Shown here: piece after piece, positions 1 through 9,700 of the stretch
Position numbering within the stretch: the first letter of the stretch is position 1
Layout of the letters: every line of letters begins with the position of its first letter
Assembly: GCA_963840245.1 (NCBI GenBank)
Contig: CAWIYI010000013.1
Span: 49,096-113,095 of the forward strand
Direction: 5' to 3'
Origin: Bog-473 sp963840245
GTDB lineage: Bacteria; Actinomycetota; Acidimicrobiia; Acidimicrobiales; RAAP-2
Length of the DNA stretch: 64,000 nucleotides
Notes under the pieces: model-generated
What the model was told of the DNA's origin: nothing
The model's input: only the letters and a program-made list of their open reading frames with translations
Databases searched by the model: none
Translations under genes and position numbers: made by a program

Positions 1-61
1 TGGTGTCGGCGATCTGGCCGAGGAGCAGCTCGGTGCCGACCGCGACGATCTCGATCCTCAC
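1..61 (-). CDS. cinA: CinA family protein, N-terminus only (runs off the window)
   Basis: The first 20 codons read from a GTG at 61 as VRIEIVAVGTELLLGQIADT, the typical opening of CinA/MoaB-like molybdopterin-binding domains (EIVAVGTELLLGQ). CinA proteins usually pair this domain with a nicotinamide-nucleotide amidase domain, but only the start is visible. It lies 10 bases after the pgsA stop on the same strand. The pgsA-cinA order is widespread in Actinobacteria (often followed by recA) and supports the call. Confidence 0.8.
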   Translation of the reverse strand, partial: MRIEIVAVGTELLLGQIADT

Positions 62-71
62 GGGGCTGACC

Positions 72-665
72 TTACGATGCGGCGGGGCGGTGCATCGCTC
101 TCCGGCCGTCGAGCAGGTACTCGGCGCCGGTGTAGAGCGTGAGCGCGCAGGCGAACCAGATCGCGGCGACCTGCAGGGTGTGCTGGTGCGCCAGCGGGGG
201 GATGATGACCGTGCCGATCGCGATGTCCTGGACCAGCGTCTTGAGCTTGGCCGACTTGCGGGCCGGGATCGACACGCCGCGTCGGCCGACCCACGAGCGG
301 TAGAGCTGCATGCCGACCTCGCGGAGAGCGATGAGGATGACCGGGAGCCAGGGCAGGTGGCCCTGCACGGAGAGCGTGATCATGGCGGCAAGCACGCAGG
401 CCTTGTCGGCCAGCGGGTCGAGGAAGGCGCCCGAGCGGGTGGTGCCGTGGCGACGGGCCATGTAGCCATCGAGCCCGTCGCTCGCAGCGAGGAGGAACCC
501 CACCACCACGTTGATCCACGAGGCCCCCCAGGCGACGAGCATGAGCACGTAGACCGGCGCGGCGAGGAGGCGGGCCACGGTGACGGCGTTGGCCGGCGTG
601 ACCAGGGCGCTCGGTCCGAAGGCGAAGCCCGTGTGCGAGGCGGGGTCGTGGGTGGCCTCGCTCAC
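72..665 (-). CDS. pgsA: CDP-diacylglycerol--glycerol-3-phosphate 3-phosphatidyltransferase (PgsA family)
   Basis: A 197-residue integral membrane enzyme of phospholipid synthesis, expected to make phosphatidylglycerophosphate from CDP-diacylglycerol and glycerol 3-phosphate. The full CDP-alcohol phosphotransferase signature D-x2-D-G-x2-A-R-x8-G-x3-D-x3-D is present at about residues 63-87 (SDGLDGYMARR...SGAFLDPLADKA). Several hydrophobic helices surround it. The GTG start at 665 overlaps the rimO stop by four bases (GTGA), so the two are translationally coupled. Other CDP-alcohol transferases (PIS, cardiolipin synthase) share the motif, but the context favours PgsA. Confidence 0.88.
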   Translation of the reverse strand: MSEATHDPASHTGFAFGPSALVTPANAVTVARLLAAPVYVLMLVAWGASWINVVVGFLLAASDGLDGYMARRHGTTRSGAFLDPLADKACVLAAMITLSVQGHLPWLPVILIALREVGMQLYRSWVGRRGVSIPARKSAKLKTLVQDIAIGTVIIPPLAHQHTLQVAAIWFACALTLYTGAEYLLDGRRAMHRPAAS

Positions 666-2056
666 GGCGCTGCGGCTCCCGCCCCTACCGGGAACGGGGC
701 CCGGTCGGCCGCCACGGCGTGCAGGTCGGGTCCCTCCGCGCCGGTGATGGTGACGTCGACGAGGCTGCCCACCACCAGATCCATCGGCAGGTACACGATG
801 CCGTCGATCTCGGGCGCCTCGTGCACCGTGCGGCCCCGTCCCGGCGCATCGACGAGGACCTGGCGCGTCGCACCGATGAGCGCGTCGCGCTTGGCGGAGG
901 TGATGGCGTCCTGCAGCTCGGCACACTCGCGCAGGCGCTCGAGCGCGAGCTCGGGCGCCACCTGCTCGTCCAGGCCGGCGGCGTGGGTGCCGTCCTCGCG
1001 GGAGAAGGGGAAGAAGCCGGCCCAGTCGAGCTGCGCCGCGTCGAGGAACTCGAGCAGGAGGTCGTGATCGCGCTCGGTCTCGCCGGGATAGCCGAGGATG
1101 AACGAGGACCGGAACGTGGCCCCGGGGTCGGCGGCCCGGATGTCGGCGATGCGACGAAGGAAGCGGTCGCCGTCGCCCCAGCGGCGCATGCGGGCGAGGA
1201 GCGGGCGGGCCACGTGCTGGAGCGAGAGGTCGAAGTAGGGCACGCCCGTGGCGAGCACGGTCTCGATCAGCTCGTCGGTCAACCCGGAGGGATAGAGATA
1301 GAGGAGGCGGGTGCGCTCGACCTGCGCCGACACGGCGCGGGTGAGGGCGGCAATGGGCGAAGGGCCGTGGGCGATGCGGGTCCGGCGACCGGGGCCCGAG
1401 CGGTCCCGGCCGTAGGAGGCGAGGTCCTGGGCGACGAGGACGATCTCGCGCAGGGGCGGCGCGCCGTCGGCGGGCGCGCGCAACGCGTCGACCTCGGCCA
1501 GCACCTCCTCGGGCGATCGGGAGCGCTGCTTGCCCCGGAAGGACGGGATGGCGCAAAAGCCACAGATGCGGTCACAGCCCTCGGCAACCTTCACGTAGGC
1601 CCAGGGGGCGCGGGCGGCGGGCCGGGGCAGCTCCAGGAGATCGAACCCGTTCGTCGCCGGCAGCGGTGCGGGAGTGCGGCGTCCCGACGTGAGAGCGACG
1701 GGGACGGCGCGGACGGCGGTTGGTGTCGTGAGGGGAGCGGTGAGCTCGGCCCCGAACCCCGCCACGAGGTCCACCTCGGGCAGGGCGTCGCGCAGCTCGT
1801 CGCCGTAGCGCTCGGCCATGCAGCCGGTCACGACCAGGTGGGCGCCGGGCCGGCGCCGATCGGCCAGGCTCAAGACGGTGTCGATCGACTCCTGGCGGGC
1901 GGCGTCGATGAAGGCGCAGGTGTTGACCACGACGAGGTCGGCTGCTTCAGCATCGAGGGCGCGCCCGTATCCCTGCGCAGTGAGGTAGCCCTCCAGCTTG
2001 TCGGAGTCCACCTGGTTCTTGGGGCACCCCAAAGTCTGCAGCCAGTAGAGGCCCAC
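662..2056 (-). CDS. rimO: Ribosomal protein S12 methylthiotransferase
   Basis: Radical-SAM methylthiotransferase that modifies an aspartate of ribosomal protein S12. The N-terminal MTTase domain opens with LQTLGCPKNQVDSDKLEGYL and carries further cysteines in VVNTCAFI and VVTGCMAERYGDEL for the auxiliary cluster. The radical-SAM motif CDRICGFC follows, then a C-terminal TRAM-like segment. GTG 2056 gives 464 residues and has an AGGAG upstream. GTG 2152 would add 32 residues but lies only about 20 bases from the tRNA. RimO is preferred over MiaB because of the short N-terminus and LGCPKNQVDSD motif. It overlaps pgsA. Confidence 0.9.
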   Translation of the reverse strand: MGLYWLQTLGCPKNQVDSDKLEGYLTAQGYGRALDAEAADLVVVNTCAFIDAARQESIDTVLSLADRRRPGAHLVVTGCMAERYGDELRDALPEVDLVAGFGAELTAPLTTPTAVRAVPVALTSGRRTPAPLPATNGFDLLELPRPAARAPWAYVKVAEGCDRICGFCAIPSFRGKQRSRSPEEVLAEVDALRAPADGAPPLREIVLVAQDLASYGRDRSGPGRRTRIAHGPSPIAALTRAVSAQVERTRLLYLYPSGLTDELIETVLATGVPYFDLSLQHVARPLLARMRRWGDGDRFLRRIADIRAADPGATFRSSFILGYPGETERDHDLLLEFLDAAQLDWAGFFPFSREDGTHAAGLDEQVAPELALERLRECAELQDAITSAKRDALIGATRQVLVDAPGRGRTVHEAPEIDGIVYLPMDLVVGSLVDVTITGAEGPDLHAVAADRAPFPVGAGAAAP

Positions 2057-2171
2057 GTCGTCACACACTCCTCGCACCAGGCCATTTCCCGCCGGGGCGA
2101 CGGGAGACGGCAGGCCCGACTCAGCGGGCCGACGATCCGGATCGTCGGGCACCAGGTGCCCGACTCCCGAG

Positions 2172-2260
2172 CGGAGAGGGAGGGATTTGAACCCTCGGAC
2201 CCGGTTACCCAGGTCAACTCATTAGCAGTGAGTCCGATTCGGCCGCTCTCGCACCTCTCC
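2172..2260 (-). tRNA. tRNA-Ser (anticodon GCU)
   Basis: On the minus strand the acceptor stem GGAGAGG pairs with CCTCTCC, followed by discriminator G. The anticodon arm ACTCA-CTGCTAA-TGAGT shows anticodon GCT (codons AGC/AGT). A long variable arm and the T-loop GGTTCAAATCC are present, as expected for a class II serine tRNA of about 89 nt. CCA is not encoded. It sits just upstream of rimO on the same strand. Confidence 0.95.
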
Positions 2261-2321
2261 AGCAGGACTTTTGCATTTTGACGGACCGGCTTGCCCATAA
2301 CCCGTCCATATTCGCCACGCT

Positions 2322-2434
2322 GAAGTCCGTGCAGCAGCCTACGTGAACGTTCGCCGGTCGTTTGGCAGGTGGACCTGGTCCGGACGGTCTCGAAGTGGCA
2401 TGCCAGAGTTACTGGCAGAGTCTGCAAAACGTGA
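2322..2434 (+). pseudogene. Decayed integrase N-terminal fragment, copy 1
   Basis: Reading from 2333 gives SSLRERSPVVWQVDLVRTV, ending at a TGA at 2432. This resembles the opening of actinobacterial phage-type tyrosine integrases (GSLRERxPGVWxVRV). One base appears to be missing near 2332 relative to the related copy at 5399, and no catalytic domain follows. The first 49 bases align with 5399-5449 (gaagtccgtgc...tttggcaggt) at roughly 80-85 percent. It starts about 60 bases from the 5' side of the tRNA-Ser gene. Inference: relic of an integrated element. Confidence 0.5.
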
Positions 2435-2668
2435 ATACGGATTTTTGGCAGGTCCGATCGTCAGCCGATTAGTGAAGGAGTGGTTCGAGAAGTCAGTCAG
2501 ATCCGAGGCAATGGACTGATTGAACGACGTGAAGCACTGGGCACGTTCGGACAGCCAGTTCAAGGTGTGGTGGTCGGATCGGATCATCACCGGCTCTGCC
2601 CCCATAGGTACCCAAGGGTGGTACCCGCCCCGGCGGCGATAGGGGCGCCCCCTCGCGTGCAGAAAGAT

Positions 2669-3034
2669 CTAGGTCAAACAGTTTTCATCTGCCGTCACAA
2701 TGACGTAAGAACCGTTCGGAACGCGGTATGTCGTGACTTGGATTTTCCCATGAGTGCCCGAATACACGAATCGATTCTTTGAGGGATGAATCCATCCACT
2801 CAGTGGAAGATGCAATCCATCACTTCCCGTTCGGAGGAAATGAATGAGGGCTTTCGACGGGGAAGGCTCACCCTTTACTCCATTCATGTAGGCGAAAGAA
2901 TGGTTCGACAAGCCGGGAGTCCCAGGGCAATGAAAACCGGATGCCCCTGCAGCTGGAGAAATCGACAAAAGACCCGCGCCGCTCAGCGTAAGTACGGAGA
3001 GCATTGAGCCCGCTGCAAAGCCCTGTCGTCGCAT
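2669..3034 (-). CDS. Small predicted exported protein, function unknown
   Basis: A 121-residue protein with a clear signal peptide: MRRQGFAAGSMLSVLTLSG, then AGLLSISPAAGAS, with cleavage likely near the ASG. ATG 3034 is chosen because AAGGAG lies six bases upstream; longer in-frame starts lack this. The mature part has two cysteines (FHCPGTPG near the start, ENCLT at the very end) that could form a disulphide. It also has a beta-rich stretch (FVYSGTHGKIQVTTYRVPNGSYVIVTAD). I do not recognise a family. It lies between the two integrase remnants. Confidence 0.6.
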   Translation of the reverse strand: MRRQGFAAGSMLSVLTLSGAGLLSISPAAGASGFHCPGTPGLSNHSFAYMNGVKGEPSPSKALIHFLRTGSDGLHLPLSGWIHPSKNRFVYSGTHGKIQVTTYRVPNGSYVIVTADENCLT

Positions 3035-3260
3035 GAATCTCCTTCGAACCTCTCGTACAAGTCTTGCACTTGAGGCCGGTTCGCATTTCCCCAACTGGTG
3101 ACGAACGGTGGCACACCGTTGCGACGTACCGGGGCAGTCAGGCGTATGGTCCACGACCTCGGACCGGAGATCTCAGCCGATTGGGATCGGCACCTCAAGT
3201 TCGAGCCATCAGAGGATGAGTAGTGACTAACCACCGCCGCTTGGCGCATCTCGGGCCTCG

Positions 3261-4340
3261 TCAGGCGCTCACGTTTGGCGACATCCACTCCTCACGTACC
3301 GCCTCGATCCGCACTTCCGGGAGTAGCCGCTGCAGGCGTGAGACGACCGAGCCGTGCACGATCTCTCCAAGCCGGGAGCGGTGCCGGCCGACGACAAGTC
3401 GAGAAGCGCCGTGGTCCCGCACCGCTCGGGCCAGTCCCTCGGGGACCGACGCTGCCGTCATCTCGACGTAGGTGCCCCCGACCTCTGCGACCAGGTCCCG
3501 GTGCTCCGCATGCGATTCCGATCGTCGGTCGGTCATACCGTCGTCGAGGCTGACGTGGACCACCAGCAGGTCGGCGTCGTCCTCGAGTGCCCGTTCGCTG
3601 GCGCGGCGAATGACGTGATGCCCCCAGCCGGTATCCGAGACCCCCGCTACCACGGTCGGGCGAGACGCAGCGGCAAACCCCCGCGCCTCGAGCATCTCCT
3701 CGGCCACCGCCTCCAGGGTCCCGTCCATCCAGGCTTGCCCCAGGGCACTGAGCGCCTGGAGGTTGGACACCCGAAAGTAACCTGCCAGCGCTCCTCCGAC
3801 CCGGTCGGCCGAGTAGACCTTTCCGTCGGCGATCCGCCGACGGAGGGCATCGGCGGGTAGATCGACCAGCACGATCTCCCCAGAGCGCACGAACTCGTCT
3901 GGAATCGACTCCACCGTGCCCGCTCCGGTGAGTAACGCCACGTACTCGCGGGCCGACACCAAGTTGGCCAGGTTGGCGGTCGTCATGACGTCGACCCCGG
4001 CCGCCAAGATGTCCGCCACCTCCTGCCACCGGCGCCTGGTCTCGCCAACCACGGTGTGGGTCAGCTCGTCGACCAGGGCCACGCCGGCCCCGCTGGCCAT
4101 CACCGCATCGACATTGAACTCGGCAAAGGTCCCGCTCCCGTAAGCGACCGTGCGAGGTGGCACTACCTCCAGGTCTCCTATCTGGGCCCGGGTCTCGGCC
4201 CGGCCGTGGCGTTCGACCCAGCCCACGACGACCCGCTGTCCCGCAGCGGAACGAAGTCGACCCGCCCGCAACATGGCGTAGGTCTTTCCGACGCCGGGAG
4301 CGGTGCCCAGGTACGTCGTCAGAGCGCCGGACGCTCCCAC
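3261..4340 (-). CDS. Stand-alone KdpD N-terminal domain plus universal stress domain
   Basis: A 359-residue cytoplasmic protein matching only the input part of the KdpD potassium sensor kinase. A P-loop GTAPGVGKT lies at about residues 12-20, followed by YAMLRAG. A Walker-B-like VALVDELTHT is at about 87-96 (the KdpD family has DELAHTN). A USP-like domain fills about 230-355, including ASRLVVGRHRSRLGEIVHGSV. The transmembrane, HisKA and ATPase domains of KdpD are absent, and no kdpFABC is nearby. Start is GTG 4340; the frame stays open a little upstream. Such short KdpD-like proteins are known in several phyla, with unproven ion or nucleotide sensing roles. Confidence 0.75.
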   Translation of the reverse strand: MGASGALTTYLGTAPGVGKTYAMLRAGRLRSAAGQRVVVGWVERHGRAETRAQIGDLEVVPPRTVAYGSGTFAEFNVDAVMASGAGVALVDELTHTVVGETRRRWQEVADILAAGVDVMTTANLANLVSAREYVALLTGAGTVESIPDEFVRSGEIVLVDLPADALRRRIADGKVYSADRVGGALAGYFRVSNLQALSALGQAWMDGTLEAVAEEMLEARGFAAASRPTVVAGVSDTGWGHHVIRRASERALEDDADLLVVHVSLDDGMTDRRSESHAEHRDLVAEVGGTYVEMTAASVPEGLARAVRDHGASRLVVGRHRSRLGEIVHGSVVSRLQRLLPEVRIEAVREEWMSPNVSA

Positions 4341-4485
4341 CGGTTCAGCCTGCCACCTGGACCGATCCCTCGCCGTGACCGAGCGGAGTGGAATATCTTA
4401 CGGACGCCTATCTCAGATCCTCATCGCCCGACCACCTGTCACGATGGCCTTGACTGCCAGCTAGTCGAAGTACAAATATCCCCAC

Positions 4486-5340
4486 GTGCGTCGTCGTGTG
4501 CTGTTGCCAGCCATCGCTGTGCTCGCCATCGTCGCGGCAGGCTGCGACTGGCCGAATATCACGCCACCCGGGAACGGGCTCGTGCGATATCGCGACCCCA
4601 TCTTCAACGCAGTAACGGTGACGCCCAACCTGACATACGGCACCGCGGTGAATTTAGAAGGCCAGACAATCACTCTTCAGCTCGATATGTACCAGCCGAC
4701 CGGCGACGCCGTCACGGCACGACCTGCGATTGTGTGGGTCCACGGCGGCTCATTCACAAGTGGCAACAAGACCTCGGCCGAGCTTGTCGACGAAGCGACG
4801 ACGTTCTCCAAGGAGGGGTTTGTCAACGTCTCGATCGACTATCGCCTTGAGTCACCGGGTTGCTCGGGATCCTTCTCGAATTGCGTGCCGGCGATTCAAG
4901 AAGCTGCAGCCGATGCACAGACGGCGGTGCGCTTCCTTCGAACCAACGCCGCGACCTATGGCATCGACCCCAACCGGATCGCCATCGGCGGCTCATCCGC
5001 GGGAGCTATCACAGCGCTGAACGTCGGCTATTCGTCCGCCGCGGACCCGTCGTCGAGCGTTCGAGCGGCGGTCTCGCTCTCGGGTGCGCAGTTGGCAGTC
5101 GGCAGCATCGCTTTAGGCGACGCACCGGCCCTCGACTTTCACTGCACCACCGATCCACTGGTTGCTTATCAGTTGGCCGTGAACACAATCCAAGCGGCGA
5201 AGGCTCAGGGGCTCGACGCGTTCCTCGAGTCCTGGAACGAGACTTGCCACGTGCCGTACACAGAGCACCGCCAACAGATCCTCGACCAGACCAGAAACTT
5301 CTTGTGGTGGGAGATGGATCTCGCCCACGCGGCAACCTGA
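4486..5340 (+). CDS. Lipoprotein alpha/beta-hydrolase (esterase/lipase type)
   Basis: A 284-residue secreted lipoprotein. The signal sequence MRRRVLLPAIAVLAIVAAGC ends in a lipobox with the lipidated cysteine at residue 20. The hydrolase part has an HGGS oxyanion-hole motif (WVHGGSFTSGN), a GGSSAGA nucleophile elbow, an Asp in HCTTDPLVAY and a late His in CHVPYTEH. This suits a carboxylesterase or feruloyl-esterase-like enzyme of the BD-FAE/HSL group; the substrate is unknown. Start is GTG 4486. It ends about 60 bases before the second integrase remnant. Confidence 0.8.
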   Translation: MRRRVLLPAIAVLAIVAAGCDWPNITPPGNGLVRYRDPIFNAVTVTPNLTYGTAVNLEGQTITLQLDMYQPTGDAVTARPAIVWVHGGSFTSGNKTSAELVDEATTFSKEGFVNVSIDYRLESPGCSGSFSNCVPAIQEAAADAQTAVRFLRTNAATYGIDPNRIAIGGSSAGAITALNVGYSSAADPSSSVRAAVSLSGAQLAVGSIALGDAPALDFHCTTDPLVAYQLAVNTIQAAKAQGLDAFLESWNETCHVPYTEHRQQILDQTRNFLWWEMDLAHAAT

Positions 5341-5398
5341 CCGGGCGCACCGGAGGAGTCATCACAATCGCTCGCTTAGCAGTGGGTCGCCTGCAGCC

Positions 5399-5543
5399 GA
5401 AGTCCGTGCGGGGCAGCCTGCGTGAACGCTGGCCGGGTGTTTGGCAGGTCAGGGTGTCAGTCTCAGTTGCGTTCCCTGGCTTCCAGACGCAACGGATCGT
5501 GGCGCGTCGGCTTCGTTGTGCTTTGGTCAAGATCGAAAGCTGA
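5399..5543 (+). pseudogene. Decayed integrase N-terminal fragment, copy 2
   Basis: The frame reads PKSVRGSLRERWPGVWQVRV and later QTQRIVARRL before a stop at 5543. This resembles the SAM-like N-terminus of actinobacterial tyrosine integrases. No core-binding or catalytic domain follows, because a gene on the other strand begins at 5563. It is a diverged direct repeat of the copy at 2322, so the two remnants bracket about 3 kb containing three genes. Confidence 0.5.
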
Positions 5544-5562
5544 TCCAACGACCGCCGCGGCA

Positions 5563-6342
5563 CTACCCCTCCATCCCGCCCCGCAGGATCGCATCGAACC
5601 TGGCCTGGACCTGCTCCATCCGGTCGGGATGGGTGAAGAGATACAGCTGATCCCTCTCGACTGCTTCCATGATCTGGTCGGCGACCGACTCGGCGCTCAA
5701 CATGCCGGGTTCGGTGTCAAGGTGGTAGTCCGGCACAGGTTCACCACTCGGAAGGCCGATGCCGGTCGCCACCCTGCCGGGCATCACGACGGTCACCCCG
5801 ACGCTGCTGCCAACCGCACGCAGATCGCCGAGAAGTGTCTCCGAGAGAGCCAGCAGGCCGTGCTTGCTGACGTTGTAGGGAGCGATCGCCGGCCACGGGT
5901 TTACAGCGGCCAACGACGCGACGTTCACGACGTGCCCGCCCGCTGGTTGGGCCATGAGCAACGGGATAAACGAGCGGACCCCGTGGATCGCGCCCCACAG
6001 GTTGACGCTGAGCACGCGGTGCCAGTCGTCCAGGCTGATGTCCCACGTCCGGCCTCCAGCAACGACGCCAGCATTGTTGCAGAGGAGGTCGACTCGTCCG
6101 AAACGTTCGACGGTGCGGGTCGCAAGCTCTTCGACTTGGGTGGGGTCACTCACGTCGCACACCATCCCGACAACCTCAGACCCTTCCCCTCTCAGCGCGT
6201 ACGCCGCACGCTCCGGCTGTGCCGGATCGAGGTCGCTGAGCACCACCCGCATCCCGTGGCGGGCCATTGTCCTCGCCATCGCAAGACCGATCCCTCGTCC
6301 GGCTCCAGTCACGACTCCGACCCTGCCTTCAAATTCCTTCAT
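5563..6342 (-). CDS. Short-chain dehydrogenase/reductase
   Basis: A 259-residue classical SDR oxidoreductase using NAD(P). The cofactor motif TGAGRGIG is at residues 12-19, followed by a DLD acidic stretch after beta-2, suggesting NAD preference. NNAG, a catalytic Ser in VVNVASLAAV and the YxxxK motif in PYNVSKHG are all present. ATG 6342 has GGGAGGACGC upstream, so the longer frame to 6429 is not used. Substrate unknown. No operon partner on this strand. Confidence 0.9.
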   Translation of the reverse strand: MKEFEGRVGVVTGAGRGIGLAMARTMARHGMRVVLSDLDPAQPERAAYALRGEGSEVVGMVCDVSDPTQVEELATRTVERFGRVDLLCNNAGVVAGGRTWDISLDDWHRVLSVNLWGAIHGVRSFIPLLMAQPAGGHVVNVASLAAVNPWPAIAPYNVSKHGLLALSETLLGDLRAVGSSVGVTVVMPGRVATGIGLPSGEPVPDYHLDTEPGMLSAESVADQIMEAVERDQLYLFTHPDRMEQVQARFDAILRGGMEG

Positions 6343-6773
6343 GCGTCCTCCCGAGCTCCATGCCGACCGATTCAGCCAGATCGTCGCGCGACGAGGACCT
6401 GAGGCGCCGCGAGAAGCGCGAAGCGACACCGAGCAGTGGAGCGCCCATTCGACGCGTTCCGAGAAGTGTGAGATATCAACTATCTATGATATCGATGTCA
6501 ACCAGGCGGCGGGCCCTGCAGGCTCAGATGTGGACTTCGGGAGAGTCGTACTGCTCGTCCGGCGTTCGGTCTCCGATCTTCTGGGGCCCGATGGAAATCC
6601 GCTCGACCAAGACAGGGCACATCCGGAGGATGGCACTCGACTCGGTGACACGCTCACTTCACGAGTCCTACGGGGTCGGGCTGCGGGCACTCCGCCGCTG
6701 TGGGCACCTCGCTCTGACGCCTGCGTCTTCATGCGTCTACCATCTAGACCACTTGCAGCTGGGAGTTCCGACG

Positions 6774-9700
6774 ATGAGCACGCAGACGCTGACCCTTCTG
6801 TTCACCGACATCGTCGGGTCCACGGAGCAGTCGTATCGTGTAGGGCCTGACGAGGCCGATCGAATTCGTCAATCCCACTTCTCCTTGTTACGCCAGGCGC
6901 TTTCGGCCGGGGAAGGGACCGAGGTGAAGAATCTGGGCGACGGTCTCATGGCCGTGTTCGGCAGCCCGTCGGGGGCGGTTGACTGTGCCGTGGCCATGCA
7001 GCAGGCCATCGAGCAGAACAACCGGCGCTCGCCTCAGCCTCTCGGATTACGAGTGGGGATGAGCTGTGGGGAGACGACGGTCGAAGACGGCGACTACTTC
7101 GGCGAGCCCGTGGTGGAGGCCTCTCGGATCTGCGCGCTGTGCGACGGGGGCCAGATCCTCGCCTCCGAATCAGTCCGGTCCATGGCAGGGCGGCGCTGCG
7201 CCCATCCCTTCAGCGAGGTCGGGGAACGCGAGCTGAAGGGTCTCCCCGATCCGGTCACCCTGTGCGAAGTTGGATGGGCCCCGGCGACCTCAACCGCCGG
7301 GATCCCTTTGCCCGACCGCTTGGAGTCGACGAGTGCCTCGCTGTTCGGATTCTTCGGGCGCCAACCGGAGAAGGAGCGCATCCTCGAGGCAATCAAGAAT
7401 GCGGCCGAAGGAACCCACTCGGTGGTGCTCCTCTCCGGCGAGCCGGGCATCGGCAAGACCTCGTTGTGCATGGAGGTGGCAAGGGAGACGTTCGACCTCG
7501 GCATCCCCGTCCTCTACGGACGCTGCGACGAAGACCTCGTCGTGAGCTATCAGCCCTTCGCCGAGGCCCTGGCCCACCTTGTCGTCCACGCCCAGGACTC
7601 CCTCCTGGTCGAGCACGTCAGGGACAGCGGGGGGGCGCTCTCGACCATGGTGCCCGCGCTTTCCAAGCGCCTGCCGGAGGCGCCTGGAACGGAGAACCCC
7701 GATCCTGACGCAGAGCGTTTTCGGCTCTTTGCCGCGGTCGTGAACCTCCTCTCGCTGGTGTCGGCTGACAGAGGCCTTCTCCTGATCCTCGACGACCTCC
7801 ACTGGGCGGACAAGGCGAGCCTCCAGCTTCTGCGCCATGTGGCCTCGTCGACGCAGCTCCCGAAGGTGATGGTCATGGGGACGTATCGCCCGTCGGACCT
7901 GCACTCGGGGAGCGCGCTGTCGGACACCCTGGCCAGCCTGCGACGCGAGGCGAGCGCCGTGCGCATCGACCTCGTCGGACTCGAGGACCTCGAGATCGTC
8001 GAGATGATGGAGGTCTTTGCGGGACACAAGATGGACCAAGTCGGTGTGGACCTCGGTCATGCGGTCCGCCAGGAGACCGAGGGGAATCCCTTCTTCGCCA
8101 CCGAACTGCTCCGCCACTTGGGCGAGTCCGGCCTCGTCTACCAGAACGAGGCCGGCCGTTGGGTCGCCAGCGAGGACCTCTACGAGAAGGGCATGCCCCA
8201 AAGCGTCCGCGAGGTCGTGGGACAGCGGGTGGACCGCCTCGGTGAGGAGATGCGCCGGGTGCTCTCCCAGGCGGCGGTGATCGGACGCGACTTCGACATC
8301 AAGGTCCTCACTGCTGTGGTTGACGGCGACGAGGATGCCCTGCTCGACGTCATGGACGCCGGCGTCCGGGCGGGGCTTCTCGTCGAAGTCGAGGGAGCCG
8401 TTGAGCACTTCAGTTTCGCCCACGCCCTCACTCAGCACACCCTCTACGAGGACCTGGGCGCGACGCGTCGGGCCCGGGCGCATCGCAAGATCGCCGAGGT
8501 TCTCGAGGAGCTCTACGGCTCTGCTCCGGAACCACGGGCGGCCGAGCTGGCCCGACATTTCGTGGCCGCCACCAAGGCCGCCGACGCGACGAAGGCACTC
8601 ACCTACTCGAAGCTGGCCGGCGACCAAGCCCTCGCGCACCTGGCTCCCGCGGACGCGCTCAGTTGGTTCAGCCAGGCGCTCGAACTGCTTCCCCCAGGTG
8701 CCGTCCGACGAGCGCCTTCGCTGCGATCTTCTCATCGGGTTCGGCACCGCTCAGCGACGCACCGGTGATCCTGCGCACCGCCAGACCCTCCTCGATGCCG
8801 CTGCCATCGCCGGTGTCCTCGGCGACCGTGACCGGCTCGTGGCCGCCGCACTGGCGAACAGTCGGGGCAGCATGAGCATGGCCGGCCAGGTCGATCACGA
8901 GAAGGCGAGCGTGCTGGAGCAGGCGCTCGACGCGGTGGGTCCCGGCGACGGGCCCGAGCGGGCTCGCCTTCTGGCCGTTCTCGGAGCCGAGTTCACCTTC
9001 GGAACGGACCGAGGCCGGTCCTCGTCGATTGTGGAGGAGGCGCTCGCCATGGCCCGCCGTCTCGACGATCCGCCGTGCTTCTTGCACGTCACAGGGACCG
9101 TGTATGTCGGCGACTATTCGCCCGAATCGGTGGAGGACCGGCTCTCCGACCTCAGCCTCGCCGTTTCGTTCGCCGAAGGGATGGGCGATCTCAAAGCCGG
9201 CTTCCAAGCAAATCTGAACCGTGCTGCGGCCTGCTTGCAAGCAGCCGACCGCGTGGGACTCGACCTTCACCTCGACGCGGCCGGCGCCTTGGCCGCCCGA
9301 ATGGGCGAGCCATTCGAGTCATGGTCAACCATGGTCTGGGGATCGATGCACTCGCTCCTCGTCGGCGACGTCGATCGCGCTGAACAGGAAGCCGAGACCG
9401 CATTCGCAATGGCCGGTCAGAGCGTGCCCGAGGCGATGTCCGCGTACGGCGCGCAGCTCCTGTCGGTGTACCGCGTCCGAGGCGATTGGAGCGAGCTCGC
9501 TGGGATGGCCGAGCTGATCGCTGCTGCAGCCTCTGACAATCCTGGCCTGCCCGTTCTGCGAACCACTCTGGCCCGGTCATACTGCGACCTGGGCCGGGAC
9601 GAAGAGGCGAAGGCGACCATCGACCACGACATATCCAATGGTTTCGCGCTGTTTCCCTATGACTTGACGTGGATGTCCTCCATGACGACGCTCTCGGAGA

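Noticed and set aside
2172..2260. tRNA-Ser as integration site for the integrase relics
   Set aside because: The relics lie on the 5' side of the tRNA, whereas integration normally uses the 3' end, and no second copy of the tRNA 3' end was found in the window.
2339..2605. 88-codon minus-strand frame near the first integrase relic
   Set aside because: It overlaps the integrase remnant, has no start signal or domain and an odd composition.
7290..8747. 485-codon open frame on the minus strand opposite the cyclase-ATPase
   Set aside because: It is the antisense of a well-supported coding region; high third-position GC keeps such frames open, and the translation shows no domain.
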